From positions 41,373 to 105,372 of the forward strand of contig MKVW01000003.1 in assembly GCA_001898965.1 (NCBI GenBank): 64,000 bases of DNA, read 5' to 3'. This DNA is from Rhizobiales bacterium 62-17. GTDB lineage: Bacteria > Pseudomonadota > Alphaproteobacteria > Rhizobiales > Beijerinckiaceae. Positions 63,502-64,000 of this stretch are shown piece by piece. A program made the translations under genes and the position numbers. Below the pieces are notes generated by a model. The model did no database searches. It was not told the DNA's origin and saw only the letters and a program-made list of their open reading frames with translations. Within the stretch, counting starts at the first letter, position 1, and every line of letters begins with the position of its first letter.

Positions 63502-64000
63502 ATGACGGACCCATTCATCCATCCCGAGAAGCGCAAGCGGTTGGCGTTTCGCGCGCTTTTGGCGAAGGACGGGCTGACCGTGATGCCGGGCGGTTTCAGC
63601 CCGATGTATGCCAAGATCGCCGCCAGGGCCGGCTTCGAATGTTTCTTCGTCGCCGGATCGCAGATGTCGGCTTTTCTGCTCGGCGTTCCCGATACGGGCG
63701 TGATCGGCCTGCGCGACATTTGCGACCATGCCCGCCATGTCGCGGCGCGTTCGGACATTCCGATCCTGCTCGACGCGGATACCGGCTTCGGCAATGCGGT
63801 CAACGTCCATTTCAGCGTGCAGGAGATCGTCCGTGCTGGTGTCGCCGGCATGTCGATCGAGGATCAGGAAGCGCCGAAAAAATCCGGCACCAGCGCTGGC
63901 CGCCGGGTGATTTCGAAAGAGGAGATGGTCGGCAAGCTCAAGGCCGCGGTGGCGGCGCGCGATGCCATCGATCCGGATTTCGTCATCTGCGCGCGTTGCG
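63502..64000 (+). CDS. Isocitrate lyase/PEP mutase family protein, N-terminal part (cut by window edge)
   Basis: 166 residues are visible from the ATG at 63502, with GGAGG eight bases upstream; the gene continues past the right edge. LLDADTGFGNAVNV and SIEDQEAPKKSG are the family's metal and loop motifs. The gating-loop KKCGH of isocitrate and methylisocitrate lyases is KKSGT here (126-130), so the catalytic cysteine is a serine. This points to another reaction of the family, such as a hydrolase, decarboxylase or PEP-mutase-like activity. Confidence 0.85.
   Translation, partial: MTDPFIHPEKRKRLAFRALLAKDGLTVMPGGFSPMYAKIAARAGFECFFVAGSQMSAFLLGVPDTGVIGLRDICDHARHVAARSDIPILLDADTGFGNAVNVHFSVQEIVRAGVAGMSIEDQEAPKKSGTSAGRRVISKEEMVGKLKAAVAARDAIDPDFVICARC

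Noticed and set aside
1-64000. CRISPR arrays, prophage, integrase, transposase or toxin-antitoxin modules
   Set aside because: No evenly spaced repeats, att-like duplications or matching protein families were seen on reading the window.

Overview
The window is ordinary-looking chromosome of an alphaproteobacterium, most likely Hyphomicrobiales (Rhizobiales). This is inferred from gene content and is not resolved to genus. The markers are a divK-pleD operon, DUF3572 beside dinB, a usg gene, EipB (DUF1849), a DinB with an N-terminal zinc finger, a PhaR-type site by a phasin gene, pyrB with a non-catalytic pyrC, gatCAB, and consistently GC-rich codon use. No CRISPR array, rRNA, recognisable tRNA, transposase or phage module was seen. 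About 60 genes fill the window, with few gaps over 300 bases.

Layout. 1-9.4 kb: leucine degradation (isovaleryl-CoA dehydrogenase cut by the left edge, methylcrotonyl-CoA carboxylase beta and alpha) interleaved with two glutathione transferases, an acetyltransferase, a YdcF-type membrane protein, an SDR and a secreted TIMP-like protein. 9.5-12.1 kb: DUF1489, a leucine-rich-repeat protein and a Bcr/CflA efflux pump. 12.1-15.6 kb: a regulated nucleotide-reduction operon, with two NrdR-box-like palindromes, a cobalamin riboswitch and class Ia nrdA-nrdB. 15.6-23.8 kb: a Tad-like envelope protein, pleD and divK (cell-cycle signalling), DUF3572, DUF6481, dinB and a divergent AraC regulator/MFS exporter pair.

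23.8-35.5 kb: eipB, RidA, a phosphodiesterase, Mpo1-like and FemAB-like proteins, usg, HIT, azlCD, an exported fumarase-superfamily lyase, clpS-clpA and a phasin. 35.8-49 kb: a D,D-carboxypeptidase with SPOR domain, a DnaJ/VWA pair, rpmG, a Nudix enzyme, DUF983, rnr, DoxX, tex and topA. 49.4-58.4 kb: pyrB, pyrC', plsY and dprA, then a Gly/Tyr-rich secreted protein, ruvX and gatC-gatA-gatB. 58.4-64 kb: a long non-coding stretch leading to a 41-residue lysine-rich histone-like gene missed by length cut-offs, then an accessory catabolic-looking cluster: a MetE catalytic-domain protein, a TTT-family binding protein, an extradiol-dioxygenase-like VOC protein and a PEP-mutase/isocitrate-lyase-family enzyme cut by the right edge.

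The most notable points are the layered control in front of a class Ia ribonucleotide reductase that lacks an ATP-cone, the exported adenylosuccinate-lyase-like enzyme, the lysine-rich mini-protein that resembles the TopA tail, the inverted repeats between araC and its MFS neighbour, and the MetE-like cluster. I saw no defence or mobile system. Most of the sequence is housekeeping.
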